From assembly GCF_030503635.1 (NCBI RefSeq), contig NZ_CP129965.1, forward strand, positions 186,001-250,000: a DNA stretch of 64,000 nt, read 5' to 3'. The position numbers and the translations under genes were made by a program. Source of the DNA: Corynebacterium sp. P3-F1 (lineage in GTDB: Bacteria > Actinomycetota > Actinomycetes > Mycobacteriales > Mycobacteriaceae). The notes under the pieces were generated by a model. That model saw only the letters and a program-made list of their open reading frames with translations, was not told where the DNA came from and did no database searches. Below are positions 1-8,985 of the stretch, piece after piece. Numbering within the stretch: position 1 is the first letter of the stretch; each line of letters opens with the position of its first letter.

Positions 1-44
1 GCCGCGGCAAGAAGAACTTCGCCGGCGTGAAGGTGACCGATTAG
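1..44 (+). CDS. tyrS: Tyrosyl-tRNA synthetase, C-terminal end (partial)
   Basis: Only the last 13 codons are inside the window (frame beginning at base 3). They read RGKKNFAGVKVTD and then a TAG stop at 42-44. A lysine-rich RGKKNFAGVKV tail is typical of the S4-like C-terminus of actinobacterial TyrS. In M. tuberculosis tyrS also lies just before the TPR protein, HAD hydrolase and tlyA genes that follow here. The identification rests on this short tail and on gene order. Confidence 0.65.
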   Translation, partial: RGKKNFAGVKVTD

Positions 45-78
45 CCGTCCGCGGTAGGCAACAGGGAGGACGTGGAGC

Positions 79-1005
79 ATGAGCTACGACAACCGCAACA
101 ATGACCGCGGGAATAGCGGTGGAGGCGACCGGGAACGCCGCGGCGGAAACAGCCGCGACGGCGGGCGCCGTTACAACGATGACCACCGCGGTGAGAACCG
201 CGACCAGCGCCGCGGCGGAAATAGCCGCCGCAATGACGGAGGCTCGGACCGCGGCCACGGTGGGGGTGGGCGCGGCAAGGTACGCCATGACCGCTCGAAT
301 CCTTACCGCCAGGGCTACCGCGAGGACCGCATGGCGCAAAAGGAGAACGAGCCCGCGATTCCGGACGATATCGATGTCTCCGACCTTGACCCGTCGGTGC
401 TGCAGGACCTCCGCGTGCTGTCGAAAGACAACGCGGACCGAGTAGCCAAGCACATGATCATGGCGGCCACGTGGATGGCTGATGACCCGAGGTTGGCCCT
501 CACCCACGCCCGTGCGGCGAAGAACCGCGCCGGCCGTGTCGGAGTCGTGCGCGAAGCCGCCGGCATTGCCGCCTATCACGCCGGTGAATGGAAGGAAGCT
601 CTTTCGGAGTTGCGCGCTGCGCGCCGTATCAGCGGCGGCCCGGGTCTGCTCGCAGTCATGGCGGATGCGGAGCGCGGTCTCGGCCGCCCGGAGAAGGCTC
701 TCGAGATTGGCCGCAGCCCGGAGGCGCGGGATCTCGACGAGGACTCCGCGATTGAGCTCGCCATTGTCATGGCTGGAGCCCGCCACGATATGGGGCAGCA
801 CGAGTCTGCATTGGCCACATTGCAGCAGCTCAACCCGACCATGAAAGGCGACGGATTCGAGCACATCCGCCTGGCGTACGCCTATGGGGACGCCTTGGAG
901 CAGGTCGGCCGAACCGATGAGGCCCGCGCGTGGTTCGAGCATGTGGCGAAGGTCGATTCGGACCAGTTGACGGATGCCGCAGAGCGGCTTAAAGAACTCA
1001 AGTAG
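79..1005 (+). CDS. TPR-like protein with RG-rich disordered N-terminus
   Basis: 308 aa. Residues 5-85 are dominated by Arg, Gly, Asn and Asp, with RGG-like pieces; the segment RRGGNSR occurs twice, from an imperfect DNA repeat near 137 and 209. Residues 130-305 are alpha-helical and Ala/Leu-rich, with TPR-like repeats (for example ALTHARAAKNRAGRVG and EWKEALSELRAARRI). A good ribosome binding site (GGGAGG at 64-69) precedes the ATG. It corresponds in position to Rv1691 of M. tuberculosis. The RG-rich half looks like an RNA-binding disordered tail, which is inference from composition; no enzymatic motif is visible. Function unknown. Confidence 0.8.
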   Translation: MSYDNRNNDRGNSGGGDRERRGGNSRDGGRRYNDDHRGENRDQRRGGNSRRNDGGSDRGHGGGGRGKVRHDRSNPYRQGYREDRMAQKENEPAIPDDIDVSDLDPSVLQDLRVLSKDNADRVAKHMIMAATWMADDPRLALTHARAAKNRAGRVGVVREAAGIAAYHAGEWKEALSELRAARRISGGPGLLAVMADAERGLGRPEKALEIGRSPEARDLDEDSAIELAIVMAGARHDMGQHESALATLQQLNPTMKGDGFEHIRLAYAYGDALEQVGRTDEARAWFEHVAKVDSDQLTDAAERLKELK

Positions 1006-1028
1006 CGGTTCAAGAGGGGAGTAGCCCA

Positions 1029-2051
1029 GTGGGCATGACGGAGCTTACGGAGCTTACGGAGCTTTACGACGCATTGCTGCTCGATCTCGACGGAACCGTG
1101 TGGGCCGGCGACAGTGCAATCCCGCATGCCGTCGACGCGATTACGGCGGCGCGCAGCGCCGGTCTCGCGGCAGCCTTCATCACCAACAACGCATCGAAAT
1201 CGCCGGATGATGTCACTCAGAAGCTCCGTGGTATCGGTCTCGATGTCGGGCCCGCTAATGTGCTGACATCGGCGCAAGCCGCGGTCGCGCTCGCTGGGCA
1301 GCACGCGCGACCAGGTGCGGCGATTCTGGTCGTCGGCGCTCCGTCGTTCGTCGACTTGGTGCGCGATGCCGGTTTCGAACCGGTCTTCTCCGCCGACGAC
1401 GACCCGTCGGTCGTCCTGCACGGCCACAGTCCGGACAACGGGTGGAAGCAGCTGTCCGAGGCTGCGCTGGCCATCCAACGCGGCGCCACCTACATTGCCA
1501 GCAACCTTGATTCGACGCTGCCGATGGACCGCGGGTTCATGGTCGGCAACGGTTCGATGGTGGCCGCGGTGACCCACGCCACGGGAGTGATCCCGGAAGC
1601 GGCAGGTAAGCCGGGGCCGGCTATGTTCGATTTAGCTGCTTCCCAACTCGGTGTGGAGCGGCCGCTCGTTGTCGGCGACCGGCTGGACACCGATATCGCC
1701 GGTGGTGTGGCTGCGGGCATGGACACGCTCCACGTGCTGACAGGCGTCTCGGGACCGCGAGCACTCATTGACGCACCAGCGGAACAACGCCCGACCTTCA
1801 TCGCGGAGGACATGAGCGTGCTGTTGAGCAATGAGATCGCACCGGACACTCTGCGGCCCGGCGAACAAGGCGGATTCACGGCTATGCGCGAGGGCGGCAC
1901 AATCACTCTCGACGGGGGCGGTGATCCCTCGACACCGCTGCAAGCACTGCGCACTGTCCTCGCGGTGGCGTGGGCGGATGGGGGAGAAGGCGCGAACGTC
2001 GTCAAGCCCGCCTCCGATGCCGCACGTGCCGCCACGCAGGCGTGGTGGTGA
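1029..2051 (+). CDS. HAD-superfamily hydrolase, NagD-like
   Basis: 340 aa phosphatase-type HAD protein. Motif I is LLDLDGTVW (Asp19 and Asp21), motif II is the Thr of FITNN (Thr52), and motifs III/IV are the Lys of KPGPAMF and the acidic VVGDRLDTDI near residue 220. This is the NagD / p-nitrophenylphosphatase subfamily (type IIA cap), which dephosphorylates small phosphorylated metabolites; the substrate cannot be told. About 70 residues follow the HAD core, as in Rv1692. The start is GTG 1029 (GAGGGGAG upstream); ATG 1035 is possible. The N-terminus contains a 9-base triplicate encoding TELTELTEL. Its stop overlaps the next start (GTGA). Confidence 0.85.
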   Translation: MGMTELTELTELYDALLLDLDGTVWAGDSAIPHAVDAITAARSAGLAAAFITNNASKSPDDVTQKLRGIGLDVGPANVLTSAQAAVALAGQHARPGAAILVVGAPSFVDLVRDAGFEPVFSADDDPSVVLHGHSPDNGWKQLSEAALAIQRGATYIASNLDSTLPMDRGFMVGNGSMVAAVTHATGVIPEAAGKPGPAMFDLAASQLGVERPLVVGDRLDTDIAGGVAAGMDTLHVLTGVSGPRALIDAPAEQRPTFIAEDMSVLLSNEIAPDTLRPGEQGGFTAMREGGTITLDGGGDPSTPLQALRTVLAVAWADGGEGANVVKPASDAARAATQAWW

Positions 2052-2260
2052 CCCCGATGAAACCGGCCCCGAAACCGCACGACCCCCGCACCCCGTCGAT
2101 TAGCGTCGACGACGTGCGCGGGAGGTACGAGCAGGCGCTGCACGCCGAGGTCGAACCCGCCGAGGGTGACGCCACAGAGCACGACGAGCTCGCTTTGGAA
2201 CTCGCCCAGTTCGAGGCGGCGTACGGTGTGCTCTCTTCCGCTCTCCAGGACGGGGAGTAG
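2048..2260 (+). CDS. Small conserved hypothetical protein
   Basis: 70 aa, beginning with GTG 2048, which overlaps the TGA of the HAD gene by four bases (GTGA), a sign of translational coupling. The frame stays open further upstream to 1970, but that part overlaps the HAD gene. The sequence is acidic (VDDVRGRYEQALHAEVEP and the end LSSALQDGE) and has no known catalytic motif. M. tuberculosis has a comparably small hypothetical gene (Rv1693) at the same place between the HAD and tlyA genes. Function unknown. Confidence 0.65.
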   Translation: MTPMKPAPKPHDPRTPSISVDDVRGRYEQALHAEVEPAEGDATEHDELALELAQFEAAYGVLSSALQDGE

Positions 2261-2263
2261 CTC

Positions 2264-3091
2264 ATGCCCCCTTCAAAAAGAAGACTCGACGCAGAGCTCG
2301 TGCGCCGGAAGATCGCGCGCTCGCGTGAGCAGGCTGTCGACTGGATCAAGGCCGGCCGCGTGGAAGTCGGCGGTTTCGTGGCCAAGAAACCGGCGACCAT
2401 CGTCGAACCCGACGTGTCCATCAAAGTCGCGAACGCGAATGAGGACGATTGGGCATCGCGCGGAGCGCACAAGCTGCTCGGGGCGCTGGAAGCATTCGAA
2501 CCTGAAGGTCTGTCCGTCGAAGGCAAGCGAGCGCTCGACGCCGGCGCTTCGACAGGCGGATTCACCGACGTACTGCTGCGCCGCGGGGCTCGAGAAGTCG
2601 TCGCCGTGGACGTCGGGTACGGCCAGCTCGTGTGGCGTCTGCAAAACGACGAACGGGTGAGAGTGCTCGACCGCACGAATATCCGCCACCTCACGCCTGA
2701 GCTCATGGACGGGACCACGGATCTCATGGTTGGCGACCTCTCCTTCATCTCCCTCGAGCTAGTCCTCCCCGCGATCGCGGCGTGCATGTCGGAGGGTGCG
2801 GATTTGTTGCCCATGGTCAAACCGCAATTCGAAGTTGGCAAGGACCGGCTCGGCAGCGGCGGTGTGGTGCGTTCCGCCCAATTGCGGGAAGAAGTCACGC
2901 TCGATGTGGCGCGGAAAGCGCTCGAACTCGGGCTGAGTTGCAAAGCCGCTACCGCGTCCCCGCTTCCCGGACCGAGTGGGAACGTAGAATACTTCCTATG
3001 GCTTGTCCGTGACGGAGGTGCGAACGCCCCGAGCGATGCTGAATTAGCCCGGATGATTCACCGGGCGGTAGAGGAAGGACCAGAGAACTGA
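2264..3091 (+). CDS. tlyA: rRNA 2'-O-methyltransferase TlyA (hemolysin A family)
   Basis: 275 aa. The N-terminal S4 RNA-binding domain (residues 5-60, RRLDAELVRRKIARSREQA) is followed by an FtsJ/RrmJ-type Rossmann methyltransferase domain. The SAM-binding loop LDAGASTGGF is at 91-100, then VVAVDVGYGQLVW and the VGDLSFISL strand. In mycobacteria TlyA methylates C1409 of 16S and C1920 of 23S rRNA, and its loss gives capreomycin resistance. The near-end motif PGPSGNVEYFLWL is characteristic. GGGGAG precedes the ATG. The last base of its stop is the first base of the nadK start. Confidence 0.95.
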   Translation: MPPSKRRLDAELVRRKIARSREQAVDWIKAGRVEVGGFVAKKPATIVEPDVSIKVANANEDDWASRGAHKLLGALEAFEPEGLSVEGKRALDAGASTGGFTDVLLRRGAREVVAVDVGYGQLVWRLQNDERVRVLDRTNIRHLTPELMDGTTDLMVGDLSFISLELVLPAIAACMSEGADLLPMVKPQFEVGKDRLGSGGVVRSAQLREEVTLDVARKALELGLSCKAATASPLPGPSGNVEYFLWLVRDGGANAPSDAELARMIHRAVEEGPEN

Positions 3092-4095
3092 TGGCCGAAA
3101 ATGCCGCCCAGGACGCTTTCAGTGCCGGAGAGACCGGTGCCGCGGATAACAGCGGCCGCGTTGTTCTACTCGTCCCGCACACCCGCCGTGAAGGCAACAT
3201 CGCCTCGGCCGCCCGTGCCACTGAGCTTCTCCTCGAAGCGGGGTTGACGGTGCGCCTGCTCGGCGACCGTGACGTTTCGTTCACGGATAACTATCCCGCC
3301 TTGGCCGGGTTGGACACCGTTGACCCCGGCCCCGAGGCGGCGAAGGGGTGTGAGCTGGTTCTGGTTCTCGGCGGCGACGGTACGTTCCTGGGTGCGGCAG
3401 GCTTGGCCCGTGATCAGGATGTTCCTGTGCTAGGCATTAACCTCGGGCACATCGGTTTCTTGGCCGAATGGGAGGAAGACAGCCTAGAGACGGCGATCCG
3501 CCGGGTGATTGACCGGAACTACCAGGTAGTCAACCGCATGACCATCGACATCACCGTTCACGACTCGAATAATGAGCTTGTCGGTGAGAGCTGGGCGCTC
3601 AACGAGGCGAGCATGGAGAACATCGACAGAAGCGGTGTCCTCGACGCGATCCTGGAAGTGGATTTCCGCCCGGTGAGTTCGTTCGGGTGCGACGGTGTGC
3701 TCATCTCCACTCCTACGGGTTCCACCGCATATGCCTTCTCCGCCGGGGGCCCGATTCTGTGGCCGGAGCTCGATGCGATTTTGGTGGTTCCAAACAACGC
3801 GCACGCTCTATTCACCACTCCGCTCGTGGTCGCGCCGACATCGACTGTGGCGGTTGAATCGCTCATCACTACCACCCATGGCAAGGTGGTTCTGGACGGT
3901 CTTCGGCAGGTGGACATGCCGCCGGGCTCACGCCTGGAGGTCGTGCGCGGTCACCGCCCCGTGCGTCTCGTGCGCCTCGATGACAGCCCGTTCACCGACC
4001 GTCTCGTGCGCAAGCTGCATCTTCCGGTCAACGGCTGGCGTGGTCCAGGGCTCGAAGAGGACAACTCGTACTCGGATTCCGTCGCTCGGCGTTAA
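3091..4095 (+). CDS. nadK: NAD kinase
   Basis: 334 aa, phosphorylates NAD to NADP using ATP or polyphosphate. The diagnostic GGDGTFL motif is at 94-100, followed by the NLGHIGFLAEWE region, the conserved NEAS segment, and DGVLISTPTGSTAYAFSAGGP, the NAD-binding core of the DUF/PpnK family. It overlaps the tlyA stop by one base (TGATG), so the two are probably co-translated. The first 25 residues are poorly conserved and Ala/Gly-rich. The order tlyA-nadK-recN is shared with M. tuberculosis Rv1694-Rv1696. Confidence 0.96.
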   Translation: MAENAAQDAFSAGETGAADNSGRVVLLVPHTRREGNIASAARATELLLEAGLTVRLLGDRDVSFTDNYPALAGLDTVDPGPEAAKGCELVLVLGGDGTFLGAAGLARDQDVPVLGINLGHIGFLAEWEEDSLETAIRRVIDRNYQVVNRMTIDITVHDSNNELVGESWALNEASMENIDRSGVLDAILEVDFRPVSSFGCDGVLISTPTGSTAYAFSAGGPILWPELDAILVVPNNAHALFTTPLVVAPTSTVAVESLITTTHGKVVLDGLRQVDMPPGSRLEVVRGHRPVRLVRLDDSPFTDRLVRKLHLPVNGWRGPGLEEDNSYSDSVARR

Positions 4096-4166
4096 GCTCG
4101 GGCACTGGAAATGGCTGGGGGTGTCCCCGCCCACTGACGGCTCATCACTGTTGTTCTAAGGTTCGC

Positions 4167-5906
4167 ATGCTCGTAGAAATCTCCATTGACAATCTCGGTG
4201 TCATCCCGCATTCGCACGTCGAATTCGCTCCAGGCCTCAACGTGCTCACGGGAGAAACAGGAGCGGGAAAGACAATGGTGGTAACGGGCCTGCGGCTTCT
4301 CACAGGCGGCCGCGCCGAGGCATCGAAGGTGCGCAGCGGCTCCGAGCAGGCCGGGGTCGAGGGAGCTTTCAACGCAGATTCACTTGACGACGACGCGCGG
4401 CAGCGCCTCGCGCAGCTTCTCGACGACACCGGGGCCGCCGCCGACGAAAACGGGGAGTACTTGGCTGCCCGCACAGTGAAATCGACCGGACGATCCCGTG
4501 CGCATCTTGGCGGCCGGACAGTGCCCGCGGCGACTTTGAGCCGGTTCGCCGGGGAGCTGCTCACCATCCACGGTCAAAACGACCAGCTCCGGCTCTTATC
4601 GCCAGCTGAGCAGCTGGCTGCCCTTGATTCTTTCGACCCGGCTATCGGCCCGCTCAAATCGAGCTATCGGGAGGCTTACACCGCGTGGCGCAAAGCCAGC
4701 AAGGATCTCCAGGAGCGGGTGAGCAAGCGCCGCGAACTCGCCCAAGAAGTGGACCGCCTTTCCTTCGCGGTGGGGGAGATCAATGAGGTCGCTCCGGAGG
4801 TGGGAGAAGATACTGAACTGGTCGCTGCAGTCAACCGCCTGCAGGACGTGGACGCTCTGCGCGAAGCGGCGCAGGAAGCGATTGTGGCGATTGACGGCGC
4901 GCAAGCCGTCGGTGAGTTCGGTGCGGAGGAGGAATCCGCATCCGACCTTGTCGGAAGGGCGGCATCGGCACTGAGCGGATCGAGCGACGAGCAGCTCCGC
5001 ACACTCGGGAGTCAGCTCGGCGATATCGCTTCGGTGATGTCCGATATCTCCGGCGAACTGGGGATGTATCTGTCCGAACTGCCGAGCGATCCGGAGGAAC
5101 TCGAACGGCTCCTGCAACGACAGCAAGAGCTCAAGGGTTTGACCAGAAAGTACGCGCCGGACATCGCGGGCGTGTTGTCGTGGCGGGACAAAGCTCAGGC
5201 GCGGTTAGAATCCATCGACACGTCGGCGGAGGCCTTGGAGACACTGAGAAAACAGGTCGCTGACCACAACAAGGCGATGGTGTCGCGGGCGAAGAAGCTG
5301 ACCAAGGCACGCACCGCGGCGGCGGAGAAGCTGACGGAGGCCGTCACGGGGGAGTTGCGTGGCTTAGCCATGCCCAAGGCGCGGCTGACCGTGAACGTCG
5401 AGGCGCAGGATTTTGACCGCGACGGTGCGGACGCAGTGGAGTTGCGGCTGGCCCCCAACGACGCTCTGGAACCTCAGCCGCTCGCGTCCAGCGCTTCGGG
5501 CGGCGAGCTCTCCCGCGTGATGCTCGCGCTTGAAGTCATTTTGTCCGCGCGCCGCGGCGGTGCCACCTTAGTCTTCGACGAAGTGGATGCCGGCGTGGGT
5601 GGCCGCGCCGCGGTGGAGATCGGACGCAGGCTGGCCCGGCTGGCATTGAACAACCAGGTGATCGTGGTAACGCACTTGCCGCAGGTGGCCGCCTACGCCG
5701 ACAATCACCTGCACGTGTCCAAGAACGTGGGAGACGAGGCGGTCACTTCTGGTGTCCGCGCCCTAACGGATACCGCGCGAGTGGATGAGCTCGCCCGCAT
5801 GCTCGCCGGGATGGATGAATCCGAGTCGGGCCGGGCGCACGCCGCAGAGCTGTTGGAGAAGGCGCGCAAGGACGTCGCGTCTTACCGCGCCGAAACGACT
5901 GAGTGA
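4167..5906 (+). CDS. recN: DNA repair protein RecN
   Basis: 579 aa SMC-like ATPase acting early in double-strand break repair. Walker A GETGAGKT lies at 29-36. Long charged coiled-coil stretches occupy about 150-400. The ABC signature SASGGELSRVMLALE, Walker B ATLVFDEVDAGVGG and the switch histidine in VVTHLPQVAAYAD follow in order. The start ATG 4167 is preceded by AAGG with 5-base spacing. I saw no clear LexA box in the 71-base gap upstream. Confidence 0.96.
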   Translation: MLVEISIDNLGVIPHSHVEFAPGLNVLTGETGAGKTMVVTGLRLLTGGRAEASKVRSGSEQAGVEGAFNADSLDDDARQRLAQLLDDTGAAADENGEYLAARTVKSTGRSRAHLGGRTVPAATLSRFAGELLTIHGQNDQLRLLSPAEQLAALDSFDPAIGPLKSSYREAYTAWRKASKDLQERVSKRRELAQEVDRLSFAVGEINEVAPEVGEDTELVAAVNRLQDVDALREAAQEAIVAIDGAQAVGEFGAEEESASDLVGRAASALSGSSDEQLRTLGSQLGDIASVMSDISGELGMYLSELPSDPEELERLLQRQQELKGLTRKYAPDIAGVLSWRDKAQARLESIDTSAEALETLRKQVADHNKAMVSRAKKLTKARTAAAEKLTEAVTGELRGLAMPKARLTVNVEAQDFDRDGADAVELRLAPNDALEPQPLASSASGGELSRVMLALEVILSARRGGATLVFDEVDAGVGGRAAVEIGRRLARLALNNQVIVVTHLPQVAAYADNHLHVSKNVGDEAVTSGVRALTDTARVDELARMLAGMDESESGRAHAAELLEKARKDVASYRAETTE

Positions 5907-6000
5907 GACGCTTACATTCTCCACGTTTCCTGCCGTTTTTGAGCTGTTTCTCCGCGCGCCTTCACCGAATATGCTGTGCCAACGGGCACAATCTGCACCC

Positions 6001-7245
6001 ATGAGCTCAACTTCCCGTACCTCCTCCGCCGAGAAGAAGTCCGTTCCAACGACGGCGGAGAAAGCGCCAAAGCCGACTCTCGCTGACACCATCACCGGTT
6101 CCCTGCGCGACTGCACTCCCCAGGGGAAAGGATTGCGGAAATTCAACGCGGGCGATATCGCGATTGTGGATTCGCCGGATATGACTCGTAGGGAAGCGCA
6201 GATTCTCGCGGGGAACCGTCCTGGCGCTGTGGTGAATATCGCGCAGTTCTCTACCGGCAATGTGCCTAATTACGGTCCGCAGTTGCTGCTCGACGAAGGC
6301 ATCCCGCTGCTGGAGAATGCCGGGTCTGGTCTCCGCGGGGCGTTCCGCGACGGCAAGAAGGGGTCGGTGACTCCAGACGGCGAGGTCATTGCCGGTAAGA
6401 AAGCGATTGCTCACGCCGATGCTTTAGACCGCTCTGCCGCCGACTCAGCGTTCGATGAATCGCAGCAGCACCTCGTCGACCACATGGAAGCGTACTTCGG
6501 CAACACCATCGAGTTCATTCACACTGAATCGCCGTTGCTTGTCGACGGTGTCGGTGTCCCTGAGCTCGGCGATGCTTTCGACGGCCGCAAAGTGCTGGTG
6601 GTCAGCCCGAACTCGGATACTCGAGAACGGGTGGAGCAGATGCGCAACTTTATCCGGGAGTTCCAGCCGATCATCATCGGTGTGGGCAGCGCCGCGGATA
6701 CGCTGCTCGACCTGGGATACTCCTGCGACTACATCGTGGGGGACCCGGCCGATATTTCGACGGACAATCTGCGCGGTGATGCACGCGTCATCCTTCCCGC
6801 CGACCCAGACGGCCATGCTGCCGGCTTGGAGCGGATCCAGGACCTCGGTGTGGGGGCGGTGACGTTCCCGGCTGCGACGGACTCTGCTACTGATCTGGCT
6901 ATTCTCCTCGCGGTTTTCCACGACGCGGAGATGATCGTGACGGTCGGCGACAGTGTTGACCTGGACCGGATCTTTGCCGGTAGCGCGGAAGCGACGCCCG
7001 CGGCCATGCTCACTCGCCTGAAATCAGGTGACCGGATTGTGGATTCCCGGGTGATCGAGAACCTCTACGAGAAATCCTCGTCTGGTGCCGGTATCGCGTG
7101 GGCCTGGGCGATCCTCGGTCTCCTGGTTGCGGTGGCGACCGTGATTCTCATCGTCGGGCTGGTGGGCAACGGATCCTTTGTGGACAACCTGGTGGACACG
7201 TGGAACAACTTCGCCTTGACGGTTCAGAGCTGGTTCACGCGGTAA
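6001..7245 (+). CDS. steA: SteA-like cytokinetic ring protein
   Basis: 414 aa when started at ATG 6001 (ATG 5971 is possible; the frame is open further upstream but overlaps recN). Homolog of Cg1603/Rv1697. The N-terminal segment TLADTITGSLRDCTPQGKGL is followed by an alpha/beta domain with the thiamin-pyrophosphokinase-like region GVGSAADTLLDLGYSCDYIV GDPAD. One transmembrane helix lies near the C-terminus (residues about 362-385, WAWAILGLLVAVATVILIV), then a short tail. In C. glutamicum SteA and SteB localise to the division septum and are needed for normal daughter-cell separation. The downstream steB gene begins 18 bases later, so the two are probably one operon. Confidence 0.85.
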   Translation: MSSTSRTSSAEKKSVPTTAEKAPKPTLADTITGSLRDCTPQGKGLRKFNAGDIAIVDSPDMTRREAQILAGNRPGAVVNIAQFSTGNVPNYGPQLLLDEGIPLLENAGSGLRGAFRDGKKGSVTPDGEVIAGKKAIAHADALDRSAADSAFDESQQHLVDHMEAYFGNTIEFIHTESPLLVDGVGVPELGDAFDGRKVLVVSPNSDTRERVEQMRNFIREFQPIIIGVGSAADTLLDLGYSCDYIVGDPADISTDNLRGDARVILPADPDGHAAGLERIQDLGVGAVTFPAATDSATDLAILLAVFHDAEMIVTVGDSVDLDRIFAGSAEATPAAMLTRLKSGDRIVDSRVIENLYEKSSSGAGIAWAWAILGLLVAVATVILIVGLVGNGSFVDNLVDTWNNFALTVQSWFTR

Positions 7246-7263
7246 AGGAGGGAACGCTACACC

Positions 7264-8265
7264 ATGTCTAAGAAGAAGACCGGAGCACCTGGGTGGGTTT
7301 TCAGTGGCCTCGCATGGGGCCTCGCTGGCGGCATCGCCTTAGGTGCGCTCATCGTGGCACCATCCATGGCACCGATTGCGGACAACAGCTTCAATCAGAT
7401 CACGGGCAGTTCGTCGGAAGGCGGAGGCGACAAGGGCGCACAGTCGAAGGAGGAAGATCTGCGCCAGGTGGACTCGGCCAATGCGTTGTTGGCCAACTCG
7501 TCCACCGCGATCGTTCAGGGTGCTCTTGAGCAACGTCCGTTCATTGTCATCACAACCCCGGATGCTGACCCGAAGGACGTTGAGGTTACCAGCTGGCTTG
7601 CAAAGCAGGCAGGTGGGGCCGCAGCGGGACAGATCACGCTGACCGATAAGTTCCTTTCGTCAGAAGCAGGGGACGAGCTGCGCTCGATCATCGCCACAAC
7701 TCTTCCAGCGGGTGCGCAGCTGTCCGTGGACAACCAGGCGCCTGGTGTCCACGCCGGGGAGTCCCTCGGCGCAGCGCTCATGTTCGACCCGAAGGGTGAT
7801 CAGCCCCTAGCTACTGTCGAGGACCGCGCAGTGGTGCTGCAGGCGCTCCGTGATGCTGGCTTCATCGACTACGCCGACGGCACGATCACCCCTGCACAGG
7901 GAATCGCCATTGTCACCGGTGGAGCAATCGACGAAAAGGACGCCGAAAACAGCAGCGGAGAAACCAACGCGTATTCCGCAACTGTTCTCGCCGATTTCGC
8001 ACGGGCGCTCGATTCCACCGGGGATGCAGTGGTGCTCGCCGGACGCAGGGGTGCGGCTGCAGACAAGGGCTCGTTGGCGCAGATCCGGTCGGATGAGAAG
8101 TCCGGTGTCTCCACCGTCGATTCCCTTGATTCGGAGACGGGACGAATCTCCACAGTGCTCGCGCTCGCGGAGCAGATCAACGGCGGCTCCGGAGCATACG
8201 GTTCCGCTGCGAACGCGAACGCCGACATGCCGGCGCCCAAGCTGGCGGACCGCCGCGAGGGTTAA
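7264..8265 (+). CDS. steB: SteB-like septal protein (MctB/copper transporter family)
   Basis: 333 aa. A strong ribosome binding site (AAAGGAGGGA) precedes the ATG. An N-terminal membrane anchor (about residues 12-33, VFSGLAWGLAGGIALGALIV) is followed by an extracytoplasmic domain with a coiled segment. It belongs to the family of Rv1698, which was described as the outer-membrane channel/copper protein MctB; the C. glutamicum member (Cg1604, SteB) partners SteA at the septum. The adjacent steA supports the SteB reading. Transport function should not be assumed. Confidence 0.82.
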   Translation: MSKKKTGAPGWVFSGLAWGLAGGIALGALIVAPSMAPIADNSFNQITGSSSEGGGDKGAQSKEEDLRQVDSANALLANSSTAIVQGALEQRPFIVITTPDADPKDVEVTSWLAKQAGGAAAGQITLTDKFLSSEAGDELRSIIATTLPAGAQLSVDNQAPGVHAGESLGAALMFDPKGDQPLATVEDRAVVLQALRDAGFIDYADGTITPAQGIAIVTGGAIDEKDAENSSGETNAYSATVLADFARALDSTGDAVVLAGRRGAAADKGSLAQIRSDEKSGVSTVDSLDSETGRISTVLALAEQINGGSGAYGSAANANADMPAPKLADRREG

Positions 8266-8274
8266 GCTCCGCGC

Positions 8275-8280
8275 TATCGT
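8275..8280 (+). promoter_or_regulatory. -10 hexamer TATCGT of a leaderless NUDIX transcript
   Basis: TATCGT ends 7 bases before the ATG at 8288, and no Shine-Dalgarno sequence is present. This is the geometry of corynebacterial leaderless mRNAs. No clear -35 is visible. Confidence 0.5.
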
Positions 8281-8287
8281 TGGCACC

Positions 8288-8980
8288 ATGGTTGAGAACG
8301 ATTCTGTTCTAAGCGGTGGTTCGGAAAAGCGCCACGAATTCGATGTTGTGGATTCGGAGTTGCTCGTTGACGGCCCGATTCTGGCCCTACGCCGCGATAC
8401 GGTCACCATGCCGGGCGGGACCGCCGCCAAGCGTGAGGTTGTGGAGCACTTCGGTGCCGTCGCGGTTGTCGCCGTCGACGAGTCTGGGCGGATCGCCATG
8501 GTGGAGCAATACCGGCACACCGTCGGACGCCGCCTGTGGGAGCTGCCGGCAGGTCTCCTCGATTTCGACGGGGAAGACGAACTGAGTACCGCTAAGCGGG
8601 AATTGGTTGAAGAAGCTGGTCTGGAAGCCCAGCAATGGTCCGTGCTCGTCGATTTGGTCACGTCGCCCGGGTTCGCCGAGGAAGCTGTACGCGTCTTCCT
8701 CGCGACCGGGCTGTGCGAGACGGAGCGCCCGGAAGCGGAAGACGAGGAAGCGGACATGGATTTCGCGTGGGTGCCGCTGGGTGAAGCCCGCGCGAGCGTG
8801 ATGGAGGGGCGGATCAGCAACTCCATTGCCATTGCAGGCATCCTATCTGCCTCCGAGGTGCTGGCCGGTCGTGCAGAAGCCCGCAGCACGGACACGCCGT
8901 TTGAGTTGCGTCCGACCCATTTGTCTGATCGGCGCCGCGAGCAGGGCATCATGCCTGACATGAAGAAGATCCAGAAGTAG
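8288..8980 (+). CDS. NUDIX hydrolase, ADP-ribose pyrophosphatase-like
   Basis: 230 aa. The NUDIX box spans [11 protein letters not shown] through [13 protein letters not shown], with the catalytic REXXEE core RELVEE. The spacing has one extra residue before the first Glu, as in the M. tuberculosis ADP-ribose pyrophosphatase Rv1700, which this protein resembles along its length (including [22 protein letters not shown]). Predicted to split ADP-ribose into AMP and ribose 5-phosphate. The start ATG 8288 sits 7 bases after a -10 hexamer; the frame is open far upstream but overlaps steB. The stop is 5 bases before the xerD start. Confidence 0.88.
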   Translation: MVENDSVLSGGSEKRHEFDVVDSELLVDGPILALRRDTVTMPGGTAAKREVVEHFGAVAVVAVDESGRIAMVEQYRHTVGRRLWELPAGLLDFDGEDELSTAKRELVEEAGLEAQQWSVLVDLVTSPGFAEEAVRVFLATGLCETERPEAEDEEADMDFAWVPLGEARASVMEGRISNSIAIAGILSASEVLAGRAEARSTDTPFELRPTHLSDRRREQGIMPDMKKIQK

Positions 8981-8985
8981 CTCCG

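Noticed and set aside
1035-1064. Triplicated 9-base unit in the HAD gene as a phase-variation repeat
   Set aside because: The unit is a multiple of three and only three copies, so length change would not switch the frame.
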